Source of the DNA: Gemmatimonadales bacterium
GTDB lineage: Bacteria; Gemmatimonadota; Gemmatimonadetes; Longimicrobiales; Gaopeijiaceae
Direction: 5' to 3'
Assembly: GCA_020344755.1 (NCBI GenBank)
Contig: CP070829.1
Location: 794,665 to 855,278 of the forward strand
Length of the DNA stretch: 60,614 nucleotides
Translations under genes and position numbers: made by a program
Notes under the pieces: model-generated
What the model was told of the DNA's origin: nothing
What the model saw: only the letters and a program-made list of their open reading frames with translations
The model's database searches: none
Part shown: piece by piece, positions 52,023 to 60,614 of the stretch
Layout of the letters: every line of letters begins with the position of its first letter
How positions within the stretch are numbered: position 1 is the first letter of the stretch

Positions 52023-53192
52023 ATGACCTTCACCGCCGAGCAACTCGAGATCCGGGCTCTGGCACGCGACTTCGCCCAGACCGAAATCGCGCCCCATGCG
52101 GAGGCTTGGGATGCCGCGGGGAAGATCCCGGACGACCTCTTCTTGCGGATGGCGGAGCTCGGCTTTCTCGGCATGCTCGTCCCCGAGCGGTACGGTGGTC
52201 TGGATCTGGATGTCGCCACTTACCTACTGGTTCTGGAGGAGATCGCTCGGGCCGACGCCTCCGTCGCCCTGACCGTGGCCATCCACAGCGGGCCCGTCCC
52301 GGGGATCCTCCTCGCGCATGGCTCGGAGAGCCAGAAGGAAGGCTGGCTTCCGCGCCTCGCCTCCGGGGAGATCATCGGGGCCTTCGCCTTGACCGAGCCC
52401 GGCGCTGGGAGCGACGCCGCTGCGATCGCCTGTGTGGCCCGGCGGGCGGGTGCCGGATGGGCCCTCGACGGTGAGAAGTCCTGGGTGACCAACGGCGCCC
52501 GGGCCGGCCTGGTGATGACGTTCGCCCGGACCTCTCCGGAGGGCGTCGGCTGTTTTCTCGCCGAGCCCTCTCAGGAGGGCTACCACATCGTCCGGTCCGT
52601 CACCACCATGGGCCACCGGGCCTCCGAGACGGTGGACGTGGCGCTTCGGGGGCTCGAGGTCGGTGACGAGTCCCTGATCGGGGACCCGCAGAGAGCGTTC
52701 ACCTACGCCCTGGAAGGGTTGGTACTCGGTCGCGCGGGGATCGCGGCCCAGGCCTTGGGGATCGCGCAAGCCTCCCTCGATCATGCAACCCGTTACTCCC
52801 TCGAGAGGGAGCAGTTCGGTCGCCCCCTGTCGGATTTCGGGGCCACGCAGGCCAAGCTCGCCAACATGGCGGCCCGGATCTCCGCCGTTCGGAGCACGAT
52901 CCAGGAGGTCGGTCGCCGGCTCGACCGGGAGCGCCGGGGAGATCGGGACACGGGTACCGGCGCGGACGCGCTCGTGGCCCGTGCGGCCGGTGCCAAGTTG
53001 CTGGCGAGTGAGACTGCGATGTACGCTGCAGACGAGGCCGTGCAGATCTTCGGTGGCTACGGCTACATGCGGGACTACCCCGTAGAGCGTCTGATGAGAG
53101 ACGCCAAGGGGACCGAGATTTTCGAAGGAACCAGCGAGATCATGCGGGTGGTGATCGCGCGGGAGATCATCAAGGCGGCCAGGGAAGCCTGA
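52023..53192 (+). CDS. Acyl-CoA dehydrogenase
   Basis: 389 aa, complete for the FAD-dependent family that makes trans-2-enoyl-CoA. N-terminal helical domain, beta domain with FALTEPGAGSDAAAIACVAR and GEKSWVTNGARAGL, and the C-terminal helical domain with the signature REQFGRPLSDFGATQAKLANM and YGYMRDYPVERLMRDAKGTE, then IFEGTSEIMRVV containing the catalytic Glu. Short-chain and branched-chain members share these features; leucine dehydrogenase next door suggests a branched-chain substrate. No electron-transfer flavoprotein genes are in the window. Confidence 0.93.
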   Translation: MTFTAEQLEIRALARDFAQTEIAPHAEAWDAAGKIPDDLFLRMAELGFLGMLVPERYGGLDLDVATYLLVLEEIARADASVALTVAIHSGPVPGILLAHGSESQKEGWLPRLASGEIIGAFALTEPGAGSDAAAIACVARRAGAGWALDGEKSWVTNGARAGLVMTFARTSPEGVGCFLAEPSQEGYHIVRSVTTMGHRASETVDVALRGLEVGDESLIGDPQRAFTYALEGLVLGRAGIAAQALGIAQASLDHATRYSLEREQFGRPLSDFGATQAKLANMAARISAVRSTIQEVGRRLDRERRGDRDTGTGADALVARAAGAKLLASETAMYAADEAVQIFGGYGYMRDYPVERLMRDAKGTEIFEGTSEIMRVVIAREIIKAAREA

Positions 53193-53230
53193 GACGCCAT
53201 CAACGGAAATAGGAACAGGAGTCCGGCAGG

Positions 53231-54286
53231 ATGGAAATCTTCGAGCGCATGGCGAAGCACCGGCACGAGCAGCTGGTCTTCTGGAGCGAGCCCGAACTCG
53301 GGTACAAGGGGATCATTGCCATCCACGACACGACTCTCGGACCCGCCCTCGGTGGCACCCGTTTCTGGAACTATCAGACGGAGGAAGCGGCCATCGTGGA
53401 CGCGCTCCGCCTCGCTCGCGGCATGTCCTACAAGGCGGCGGTAGCAGGATTGAACCTTGGCGGGGGGAAGTCGGTCATCATCGGTGACAACAAGACTCCC
53501 TACCGCGAAATGATCTTCCGAGCCCACGGGCGGGCGGTCGAATCGCTCGGTGGCCGATACATCACCGCGGAGGACGTGGGGACGTCGCCGGACGACATGG
53601 AGTACGTCCTCATGGAGACCGACTCCGTCGTCGGCATCTACGGGCGGTCGGGGGATCCGTCCCCGGTGACGGCGTACGGCGTGTACATGGGTATCAAGGC
53701 GGCCGCGAAGGCCCGCTACGGGGACGATTCCCTGGATGGGAAGCACGTGGCGGTGCAGGGCCTGGGACACGTGGGCTACTACCTGTGCGAGGATCTCCAC
53801 CAGGAAGGAGCCCGCCTGACGGTGACGGACATCGATGCGGAGCGCGTCCGGCGGTGCGTGGACGACTTCGGCGCCACCGCCGTGGAGCCCGACGAGATCT
53901 ACGGCGTGGATGCGGATATCTTCGCCCCGTGCGCGCTGGGCTCGGTGATCAATGACGACACCTTGAAGGTGTTCAAGTTCGACATCATCGGGGGTGCGGC
54001 GAACAATCAGTTGGCCCGGTCCCAGCACGGCGATGCCGTCGCGAACGAGGGGATCCTCTATGCTCCGGACTACGTCATCAATGCCGGCGGGCTCATCAAC
54101 GTGTATGGGGAGCTGAAGGAATGGTCCCCGGAGCGGAGCAAGCGTAAGGCGGGGGAGATCTATACGACCCTCCTGCAGATCTTCGAACGGGCCGAGGCGG
54201 AGGGGGTTCCCACCGCCGAGGCGGCGGACCGGGTGGCGGAGACCAGGATCGAGCGGGCGCGCCACCTCCAGCGGAGCTGGGTCTGA
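53231..54286 (+). CDS. ldh: Leucine dehydrogenase
   Basis: 351 aa. NAD-dependent oxidative deamination of leucine and other branched-chain amino acids. Near-identical in layout to the Bacillus enzyme: MEIFERMAKHRHEQLVFWSE, IAIHDTTLGPALGGTRFW, LARGMSYKAAVAGLNLGGGK with Lys80 at the same number as in Bacillus LeuDH, GRYITAEDVGTSPDDMEYVL, and a C-terminal Rossmann fold (VAVQGLGHVGYYLCEDLHQE). The glycine/ammonium sites of the Glu-dehydrogenase group are not matched, so leucine rather than glutamate is the call. It joins the acyl-CoA dehydrogenase gene in branched-chain amino acid breakdown. RBS AGGAG upstream. Confidence 0.93.
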   Translation: MEIFERMAKHRHEQLVFWSEPELGYKGIIAIHDTTLGPALGGTRFWNYQTEEAAIVDALRLARGMSYKAAVAGLNLGGGKSVIIGDNKTPYREMIFRAHGRAVESLGGRYITAEDVGTSPDDMEYVLMETDSVVGIYGRSGDPSPVTAYGVYMGIKAAAKARYGDDSLDGKHVAVQGLGHVGYYLCEDLHQEGARLTVTDIDAERVRRCVDDFGATAVEPDEIYGVDADIFAPCALGSVINDDTLKVFKFDIIGGAANNQLARSQHGDAVANEGILYAPDYVINAGGLINVYGELKEWSPERSKRKAGEIYTTLLQIFERAEAEGVPTAEAADRVAETRIERARHLQRSWV

Positions 54287-54340
54287 TCCGCGCCCCTTCA
54301 CATGGAACTTCCGGGAGATACGAGAGGAGTGCACGGCGAC

Positions 54341-55603
54341 ATGCGGCATGAACACCTGAAGGACACCGATCCCGAGATCCACGCCATCCTGGGCCGCGAG
54401 GCCCGGCGTCAGTCCGGACAATTGGAACTCATCGCCAGTGAGAACTTCGTGTCCGAGGCGGTCCTGGAAGCAGCGGGTTCGGTGCTGACGAACAAGTACG
54501 CCGAGGGACTTCCGGAGCGGCGGTACTATGGGGGCTGCGAGATCGTGGACGAAGCCGAGAACCTCGCCCGCGACCGGGCCAAGGCTCTCTTCGGTGCCGA
54601 TCACGCCAACGTCCAGCCCCACTCGGGGGCCCAGGCCAACATGGCGGTCTTCCTGGCCTTCCTTGAACCCGGGGACCGAATCCTGGGAATGGACCTGAGC
54701 CACGGGGGGCACCTCACCCACGGCTCGCCGGTCAATTTCTCGGGGAAGTACTTCGATGTGGCGTCGTACGGAGTGAGCGAGACCACTGGCCGCCTGGACT
54801 ACGACGCCCTCCGGGACAAGGCCCGCCAGGTGCAGCCCCGACTGATCATCGCCGGAGCCAGCGCCTACCCTCGAATCGTCGACTTCGAGGCCTTTGGCGA
54901 GATCGCCCGGGAGACCGGCGCACTCTTGCTGGTGGACATGGCCCACATCGCCGGTCTGGTGGCCGGAGGCGCCCATCCGTCCCCCGTCCCCCACGCCGAT
55001 GTGGTGACCAGCACGACCCACAAGACGCTGCGGGGCCCGAGGGGTGGACTCATTCTCTGCACCGAGGAACACGCCCGGGCCCTGGACAAGGCCGTCTTCC
55101 CCGGGATGCAGGGCGGGCCTCTGATGCATGTGATCGCGGCCAAGGCCGTGGCTTTCAAGGAAGCGTCGGCGCCGACCTTCGCGGATTACGCTCGGCAGGT
55201 GGTGGCGAACGCGAAGGCGCTCGGAGATGCCCTGCTGACCCGGGACTTCCGGTTGGTGAGCGGAGGCACGGACAATCACCTCCTCCTCGTGGATCTGCGT
55301 CCGAGTCACCCCGATCTCTCCGGGAGGGATGCGGAGCACGCCCTGGAGGTTGCCGGGATCACGATCAACAAGAACACCGTGCCGGGAGAGACCCGTTCGC
55401 CCTTCGTGACGTCGGGCCTGAGGATCGGGACGCCGGCCCTCACCACCCGAGGGATGGGTGAGCCCGAGATGCATCGGATCGGCGAGTGGATCGCCCGTGT
55501 CCTGGCCTCGCCGGAAGACGAGATGCTACTCCGGCGCACCCGCACCGAGGTGGAGGAGATGTGCCGCTCCTTTCCCCTCTACGAGGAGCTGGCCACGGTC
55601 TGA
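54341..55603 (+). CDS. glyA: Serine hydroxymethyltransferase
   Basis: 420 aa. PLP enzyme making glycine and 5,10-methylene-tetrahydrofolate from serine. [52 protein letters not shown] [14 protein letters not shown], and the PLP lysine in [15 protein letters not shown] choose ATG 54341: GAGAGGAG (54322-54329) precedes it, and the PLP lysine then is Lys228, one off E. coli Lys229. ATG 54302 would add 13 residues without a Shine-Dalgarno. It lies 54 nt after leucine dehydrogenase and may be transcribed with it. Confidence 0.96.
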   Translation: MRHEHLKDTDPEIHAILGREARRQSGQLELIASENFVSEAVLEAAGSVLTNKYAEGLPERRYYGGCEIVDEAENLARDRAKALFGADHANVQPHSGAQANMAVFLAFLEPGDRILGMDLSHGGHLTHGSPVNFSGKYFDVASYGVSETTGRLDYDALRDKARQVQPRLIIAGASAYPRIVDFEAFGEIARETGALLLVDMAHIAGLVAGGAHPSPVPHADVVTSTTHKTLRGPRGGLILCTEEHARALDKAVFPGMQGGPLMHVIAAKAVAFKEASAPTFADYARQVVANAKALGDALLTRDFRLVSGGTDNHLLLVDLRPSHPDLSGRDAEHALEVAGITINKNTVPGETRSPFVTSGLRIGTPALTTRGMGEPEMHRIGEWIARVLASPEDEMLLRRTRTEVEEMCRSFPLYEELATV

Positions 55604-55689
55604 CAGCCGTGGGGAGCCAAGCCACACCCGCCTTGGGGCTGGCATCACCGGCTCTGGCGTCCGGCGTTTCCACACGTAACATTTGCGCC

Positions 55690-56073
55690 ATGTCCCCGGT
55701 TCAATTCGCGGAAGAAGTCGTCTGGCGGCTTCAGGAGAAGGACCCTCGCTTCCACGCGCGGGCCTATCTCCTCGTGCTTGCCGCGCTCAACCACGTCATG
55801 GACCGCCTGCCGCAGCGACGGCACATCTCCGGACGGGAACTCGCCGAGGGCGTCAGGGAGGTGGCTCTGGAGCGTTTCGGGGTCCTGGCGCGGACTGTTC
55901 TGGAGCACTGGGGAATCCGGGCCACGGAGGACGTCGGCGAGATCGTGTTCGCCCTCGTGGAAGGGGGGGTGCTGGTCAAGCAGGACGGGGACCGCATCGA
56001 GGACTTCAGGGATGTCTACGACTTCCGCGAGGTATTCGAAGAGGGCTATCCCTGGGGAAGGAATCTGGGATGA
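55690..56073 (+). CDS. Minf_1886-family protein
   Basis: 127 aa. Family of unknown function, first named in Methylacidiphilum and seen in PVC bacteria, Gemmatimonadota and others. Hallmark segments: VVWRLQEKDPRFHARAYLLV, RRHISGRELAEGVREVALER, GVLARTVLEHWGIRATEDVG, EIVFALVEGGVLVKQDGDRI, and the final DFRDVYDFREVFEEGY. The protein is helical with no catalytic motif. The ATG has no Shine-Dalgarno, but TAACAT (55677-55682) stands seven bases upstream, a spacing also seen at hrcA, so the transcript may be leaderless. Longer in-frame readings overlap glyA's coding strand in another frame and are not favoured. Confidence 0.8.
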   Translation: MSPVQFAEEVVWRLQEKDPRFHARAYLLVLAALNHVMDRLPQRRHISGRELAEGVREVALERFGVLARTVLEHWGIRATEDVGEIVFALVEGGVLVKQDGDRIEDFRDVYDFREVFEEGYPWGRNLG

Positions 56074-56075
56074 AG

Positions 56076-56094
56076 CGGGCCGCACGGCGGCCCG
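56076..56094 (+). terminator. Hairpin after the Minf_1886 gene
   Basis: Perfect 8-bp stem CGGGCCGC/GCGGCCCG around a 3-nt loop (ACG), starting two bases after the stop, followed by TTGGACAGTTGTCTTG, which is T-rich but interrupted. A weak to moderate intrinsic terminator. Confidence 0.45.
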
Positions 56095-56139
56095 TTGGAC
56101 AGTTGTCTTGTGACTCAACGCCCATGGGAGGGGTTGAAC

Positions 56140-56337
56140 ATGGCAGACGAAGGCGCGTTTCCGCGCTGCCAGAAGTGCGACGGGGGGCTTCTGCTACCGC
56201 TCTCGGACTACGGCCGGGACGGGGCGCCGATTCGGTACAAGGCGTGGGTGTGCTCGAACCCGGGCTGCGGCTTCAACATCCGAATCGACAACGGCGAGAT
56301 CACTTTCGGCCGCACGATCGGCCAGAGCTTAAAGTAG
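56140..56337 (+). CDS. Small zinc-ribbon protein
   Basis: 65 aa. Two Cys pairs, PRCQKCDGG and WVCSNPGCGFNI, spaced 31 residues apart, suit a single zinc ribbon; the rest is a short beta-rich domain (RYKAWVCSNPGCGFNIRIDN, EITFGRTIGQSLK). No named family comes to mind. ATG 56140 is preceded by GGGAGGGG at about 56125-56132; a reading starting at 56095 would place its start inside the preceding hairpin and is unlikely. Similar small zinc ribbons bind nucleic acids or ribosomes, but nothing here proves that. Confidence 0.7.
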   Translation: MADEGAFPRCQKCDGGLLLPLSDYGRDGAPIRYKAWVCSNPGCGFNIRIDNGEITFGRTIGQSLK

Positions 56338-56347
56338 ATCCCCACAG

Positions 56348-56426
56348 CCGGGCCGCCCGGAGCGTCCGCCCGAGCCGCCTCCCGCTCTTCCCGAAGAGGT
56401 CGGCCAGGCCAACGGATCGGCCTGGC
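56348..56426 (+). other. Hairpin series in the leader of nnr
   Basis: The 136 nt between the zinc-ribbon gene and nnr contain three perfect small hairpins: CCGGG/CCCGG (56348-56360), CTCTT/AAGAG (56385-56398) and GCCAGGCC/GGCCTGGC (56403-56426, 8-nt loop). None is followed by a T-tract. They could form a structured 5' leader or a small RNA; chance pairing in GC-rich DNA is the alternative. Confidence 0.35.
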
Positions 56427-56473
56427 TCGCTCGGGGCTCGCCGGACCCGGCGGCATCCCCAGGGAGACTCTCC

Positions 56474-58087
56474 ATGTCCGGCCGCACCGTCCACCTCCTC
56501 GAGGGCCGCGAGATGGTGAGGCCCTTCGCCGTGCCCGACCTGGTGTGCCTGACCGGATCCGAGGCCGGGGACTTCGATGCACGCTCCATCCGGGATCGGG
56601 GTGTGCCCGAGTCGGCCCTCATGGAGCGCGCCGGGGCCGGCGCGGCAGCAGTCATCCGCCATTCCGCATCCGCCCGAGACGCGCTGATCCTGGCCGGGAA
56701 GGGGAATAACGGAGGGGATGCGCTGGTCGTTGCCCGTTGCCTGGCGGCCTGGGGATGGAGAGTGGAGCTTCTCACGACCTCGGCGCGTCCCCCGGACGAT
56801 CCTCTTCTTCACGGCTGGACGGTCCCGGCGCGGGCATCGGAGGAGCTGGACGACTCGGAACTCACGGACCTGATCCAGAACGCACTGGATCGCGGTGCGC
56901 AGGTGGTGGACGGCGTCCTGGGTACGGGAATCAAAGGTTCGCCCCGGGGTGAGGCAGGGCGAGTGGTCGCAGCCCTGGAGGGAGCCGGGCCCGGGCGTGG
57001 AGGTCCGGGTCGACTGGTGAGCCTGGACATCCCCTCCGGCGTCGACGCGGACACGGGGGCCGTGCCGGGTCCGGCGGTCTATGGAGACCTCACGGTCTCC
57101 TTCGGCTGGCCCAAGCTCGGGTCGCTTCTGCACCCGGGTCGGGCGCGGGCGGGACGCCAGGTGACCCTGGAGATCGGCTTTCCGCCCCTTGATCCGGACC
57201 TGGCCGGCCGCCGGTTGCTCACGCCGGCCTGGGCAAGCCGGCACCGGCCGCAGCGGTCCGCCGTGACGCACAAGAACCAGGTGGGAGCGCTGGCGGTGGT
57301 GGGTGGGAAGCCGGGAATGGCCGGGGCCGCGATCCTGGCGGGGCGCTCGGCGCTACGGTCCGGTGCGGGCTACGTGCGGGTCGTGACCCATCCGGACAAC
57401 CGCGAAGTGGTCCAATCGGCCCTTCCCGAGGCCGTCTATGTCGACGCCACGGATGCAGGAGCGGTAACCGAGGCACTGGCCAGGTCCCGAGCCGTCGCGG
57501 TAGGGCCGGGACTGGGCATCGAGGGTGCGTCGGCCGAACTCCTGGCCAGAGTCCTGGCCACTCCCATTCCCAGGGTCGTCGACGCCGACGCCCTCACCCT
57601 CCTTGCGGGGGAGCCCGGGTTGAGAGCGGCCCTTTCCGGAGCCCCCGTGGTGGTCACCCCCCATCCTGGGGAGGCTGACCGGATTCTGGGGGAGTCGGGG
57701 CCCGGTCCCGCGGGCCGGTTGGACTCCATCCGTGCCCTGCGGGACGAGCTGGACTCGGTGGTCCTCCTGAAGGGGGCGCCGAGCCTGGTCCTCGGCCCGG
57801 AGGGCCTCTGGGTGGAGGTCGTGGGCTCGTCCGACCTGGCTGTCGCCGGGATGGGGGACACCCTCACCGGGGCCATTGGGGCCTTCCTCGCCCAGGGCTC
57901 GGACCCCCAGACCGCCGCCGGCCTCGGTCTGGTGACGACCGCGAGGGCGGCGGCGCGAGCCGGCGCGGGAGCCGGCCTGCAGGCGGCGGACGTCCCGGAA
58001 TGGATTCCCGCTGCCCTCGTGGAGGGTCCTGGCGGCACCGACCTGGATGTGCCCGGCATCCTCCTGGATCTGGATCCCGCCCGTTGA
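56474..58087 (+). CDS. nnr: Bifunctional NAD(P)H-hydrate repair enzyme
   Basis: 537 aa. Fused NAD(P)HX epimerase (residues about 20-230, LMERAGAGAAAVIRHSA and GKGNNGGDALVVARCLAAWG, SLDIPSGVDADTGAVPG) and ADP/ATP-dependent NAD(P)HX dehydratase (about 240-530, HKNQVGALAVVGGKPGMAGA, VDADALTLLAGEPGL, VVTPHPGEADRIL, and AVAGMGDTLTGAIGAFLAQG, the last being the GTGD-like catalytic loop reading GMGD). It recycles damaged, hydrated NAD(P)H. AGGGAG (56461-56466) is seven bases before ATG 56474. Stop overlaps the TTG that could start thiL. Confidence 0.95.
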   Translation: MSGRTVHLLEGREMVRPFAVPDLVCLTGSEAGDFDARSIRDRGVPESALMERAGAGAAAVIRHSASARDALILAGKGNNGGDALVVARCLAAWGWRVELLTTSARPPDDPLLHGWTVPARASEELDDSELTDLIQNALDRGAQVVDGVLGTGIKGSPRGEAGRVVAALEGAGPGRGGPGRLVSLDIPSGVDADTGAVPGPAVYGDLTVSFGWPKLGSLLHPGRARAGRQVTLEIGFPPLDPDLAGRRLLTPAWASRHRPQRSAVTHKNQVGALAVVGGKPGMAGAAILAGRSALRSGAGYVRVVTHPDNREVVQSALPEAVYVDATDAGAVTEALARSRAVAVGPGLGIEGASAELLARVLATPIPRVVDADALTLLAGEPGLRAALSGAPVVVTPHPGEADRILGESGPGPAGRLDSIRALRDELDSVVLLKGAPSLVLGPEGLWVEVVGSSDLAVAGMGDTLTGAIGAFLAQGSDPQTAAGLGLVTTARAAARAGAGAGLQAADVPEWIPAALVEGPGGTDLDVPGILLDLDPAR

Positions 58088-58092
58088 CCGCG

Positions 58093-59094
58093 GTGAAGCT
58101 GGGATCCGGGAGGGAGTTCGATCTCATCCGGCAGATCCTCCAGAATGGGAATGCCGATCCGTCCCTACTCCGTGTGGGTCCGGGCGACGATGCCGCTGTG
58201 CTCTCCCGGTCGGGGCGGGTGGTGTCCTGTGACCTCTCCGTGGAGGACGTGCACTTCCGCCGTGACTGGCTGGCCCCCGGCGAGGTGGGGTATCGGGCCA
58301 CCATGGCCGCGCTGAGTGACCTGGCGGCCATGGGCGCCGAGCCCCTGGCCGTCCTCGCGAGCCTCGCCGGGACCGCCGAAGACGCCGAGTCGGGGGTGCT
58401 GACCGAGGTGGGGTTGGGAACCCGCCGTGCGGCCCTGGAGGTGGGCGCATGCCTGGCCGGAGGTGACGTGACCCGCTCTTCCGGACCCCTGGTGGTGGAC
58501 GTGATGGTGGTGGGAGACACGGAGACGCCGGTCCTCCGCTCCGGGGCTCGCCCCGGAGACGAGGTCTGGGTGACCGGCGTTCTCGGGGGAGCCGCCGGGG
58601 CCGTTCGACTCTGGAAGGAAGGCGTCTCACCGGGGGAAGATCTCCGTGCCCGCTTTGCCCGCCCCACCCCACGGTTCGGGGTCATGGACTCCCTGAGGGA
58701 AACGGGCCTCCTCACCGCCGGAATGGACCTCTCCGACGGACTTGCGGGCGATGCCGGGCACATCGCCGCCGCTTCCGCGGTCGAGCTCCGCCTCCTCCTC
58801 AGCTCCATTCCCGTGGATCCGGCCCTGGAAGAGGCCCTTGGCGTGGATGAGGCCCGGGAGGTGGCCCTGGCGGGCGGGGAGGACTACGAACTGCTCGTCA
58901 CCGCGCGGCCGGGACTTCACCGGTGGGTCCAGGGTATCCAGGAAGCGCACGGAGTGGAGCTGACTCGGGTGGGGACAGTGGAGAGCGGGTCCGGCGTCCG
59001 GATCCTGGACGCCCAGGGGAGAGAACGGGACGCCCGGGTAGGGAGCTTCGAGCACTTCCAGTCCAAGCAGCCCACTTCTCCGGATTTCCGATGA
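58093..59094 (+). CDS. thiL: Thiamine-monophosphate kinase
   Basis: 333 aa. Phosphorylates thiamine phosphate to the active diphosphate. N-terminal GREFDLIRQILQNG, metal-binding GPGDDAAVLSRSG, CDLSVEDVHFRRDW, DLAAMGAEPLAVLASL, and the C-terminal AGGEDYELLVTARPG are complete for the PurM-like family. GTG 58093 or TTG 58084 (overlapping the nnr stop, TTGA) are the start options, three residues apart; neither has a good Shine-Dalgarno, so translation is probably coupled to nnr. Stop overlaps plsC (ATGA). Confidence 0.94.
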   Translation: MKLGSGREFDLIRQILQNGNADPSLLRVGPGDDAAVLSRSGRVVSCDLSVEDVHFRRDWLAPGEVGYRATMAALSDLAAMGAEPLAVLASLAGTAEDAESGVLTEVGLGTRRAALEVGACLAGGDVTRSSGPLVVDVMVVGDTETPVLRSGARPGDEVWVTGVLGGAAGAVRLWKEGVSPGEDLRARFARPTPRFGVMDSLRETGLLTAGMDLSDGLAGDAGHIAAASAVELRLLLSSIPVDPALEEALGVDEAREVALAGGEDYELLVTARPGLHRWVQGIQEAHGVELTRVGTVESGSGVRILDAQGRERDARVGSFEHFQSKQPTSPDFR

Positions 59095-59822
59095 TCACGA
59101 CGCTCCGCACCGCGGTGGTGGCCCTCGCCGCCACCTTCTGGAACGCCTCCCGCGTGGTCTTGGCGGCCCTGATGCGGTCGCCGCGCCTCCGGGCCGTGAG
59201 CCGCGACGCCCCGTTCCGCTGGGGACGGGCCATTCTCCGAGCCGCCCGGGTGACCGTGGAGGTCGAGGGCATCGAGAATCTTCCGCAAGGGAAGCCGGCC
59301 ATCGTGGTGGCCAACCACGAGTCCTGGTTCGATGTCTTCGCCCTGGTCGCCCACCTGCCCGTGGACTATCGCTTCGTCGGGAAGGTCGAGTTGGCGAAGG
59401 TGCCGCTCTTCGGTCGGGCCTGGCTCGCTGCAGGGCACATCGCCATCGACCGGGGGAACCGTCCCCGGGCCATCGAATCCCTCCGGAAGGCGGGAGAAAT
59501 CCTACACCGCGAAGGAGCGGTGGTGGTTATGTTTCCCGAGGGCACGCGGACTCGGGATGGTCATCTCCTCCCGTTCAAGAAGGGAGCGTTCATCCTCGCC
59601 GCGCAGTCCCAGGTCCCGCTCGTCCCGGTGGGGATCAGCGGAAGCCGAGCCGTGATGCCGAAGGGCAGCTGGCGGGTGAAGTCCGGCAAGATCCGGCTCC
59701 GCATCGGGGAACCGATTCCCACCGAGGGCCTTGGGGAGGACGCGCGGGACCGTCTACTGCGGGAAGCCCGGAGTGCCATCGGGGCACTCAGGACGCCCAC
59801 GCTGAAAACCGAGCACGACTGA
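59091..59822 (+). CDS. plsC: 1-acyl-sn-glycerol-3-phosphate acyltransferase
   Basis: 243 aa. Adds the second acyl chain to lysophosphatidic acid in the inner membrane. Conserved NHESWFD (catalytic His76 and Asp81), VGKVELAKVPLFGRAW, DRGNRPRAIE, VVVMFPEGTRTRDGHLLPFK, KKGAFILAAQSQVPLVPVGI, all of the PlsC family. A hydrophobic/amphipathic N-terminus (TAVVALAATFWNASRVVLAA) anchors it. Coupled to thiL by ATGA; eno follows 12 nt later. Confidence 0.95.
   Translation: MITTLRTAVVALAATFWNASRVVLAALMRSPRLRAVSRDAPFRWGRAILRAARVTVEVEGIENLPQGKPAIVVANHESWFDVFALVAHLPVDYRFVGKVELAKVPLFGRAWLAAGHIAIDRGNRPRAIESLRKAGEILHREGAVVVMFPEGTRTRDGHLLPFKKGAFILAAQSQVPLVPVGISGSRAVMPKGSWRVKSGKIRLRIGEPIPTEGLGEDARDRLLREARSAIGALRTPTLKTEHD

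Positions 59823-60614
<792 letters not shown>

Noticed and set aside
53075..55474. A 799-codon open frame on the minus strand
   Set aside because: It mirrors leucine dehydrogenase and glyA in the complementary third-position frame, and its sequence lacks recognisable domains.

Overview
The window is 60.6 kb of GC-rich chromosome from a diderm (Gram-negative type) bacterium, packed almost without gaps: about 60 genes, 58 of them on the + strand, and some twenty junctions where a start codon overlaps the previous stop by 4 nt (ATGA/GTGA). I see no tRNA, rRNA, CRISPR array, insertion sequence, phage gene or attachment site, and no gene-free stretch longer than about 260 bases. The mix of outer-membrane functions (LolA-like carrier, beta-barrel protein, Lnt, TatA, periplasmic PPIase) with genes also common in Gram-positives (MutS2, YqeY, YlbF, HrcA, Rex, leucine dehydrogenase), plus DUF4321 and a Minf_1886-family protein, fits Gemmatimonadota best. 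That assignment is inference from gene content, not a computed phylogeny.

Layout. 1-3027: TPR protein (cut by the left edge), polyprenyl diphosphate synthase, DUF4321 membrane protein, TatA; closed by a strong hairpin shared with the convergent PpiD-like gene (3181-5028, minus). 5209-19538: divergent promoter, then acidic TPR protein, aroQ, efp, accB, accC, ComB-like phosphatase, ftsK, lolA, rimO, a beta-barrel protein, a Gfo/Idh/MocA oxidoreductase, and an Lnb-like (DUF4105) gene overlapping lnt. 19535-30999: rpmE, prfA, prmC, ylbF-like, ino1, tmk, S41 protease, asparaginase-family gene, CMD-like gene, obgE, dprA, hemW. 31003-34140: hrcA, dnaJ, prmA. 34209-34784: an orphan minus-strand gene divergent from yqeY. 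34806-44046: yqeY, mutS2, dnaG, a CT398-like zinc-ribbon gene, recJ, rsmD, coaD, pta. 44043-47351: an anti-sigma partner-switching module (STAS antagonist, ATP-binding kinase, GAF-PP2C phosphatase), then rsmA. 47348-49813: rex with a perfect Rex operator over its own promoter, an exonuclease, an MBL-fold hydrolase. 49869-55603: thiolase, 3-hydroxyacyl-CoA dehydrogenase, acyl-CoA dehydrogenase, leucine dehydrogenase, glyA (amino-acid / short-chain acyl-CoA catabolism). 55690-60614: Minf_1886 protein, a small zinc-ribbon protein, nnr, thiL, plsC, and eno (cut by the right edge).

The points I consider most worth following are: (i) an Lnb-like and an Lnt lipoprotein N-acyltransferase encoded back to back with overlapping codons; (ii) a recurring promoter type, TTGAnn - 16 to 18 bp - TAnCTT-like, whose -35 box repeatedly contains the TGA stop codon of the gene before it; (iii) the autoregulatory Rex site; (iv) two stable hairpins between accB and accC; (v) a complete partner-switching module with no sigma factor beside it. 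No clearly foreign island or classical defence system is visible.
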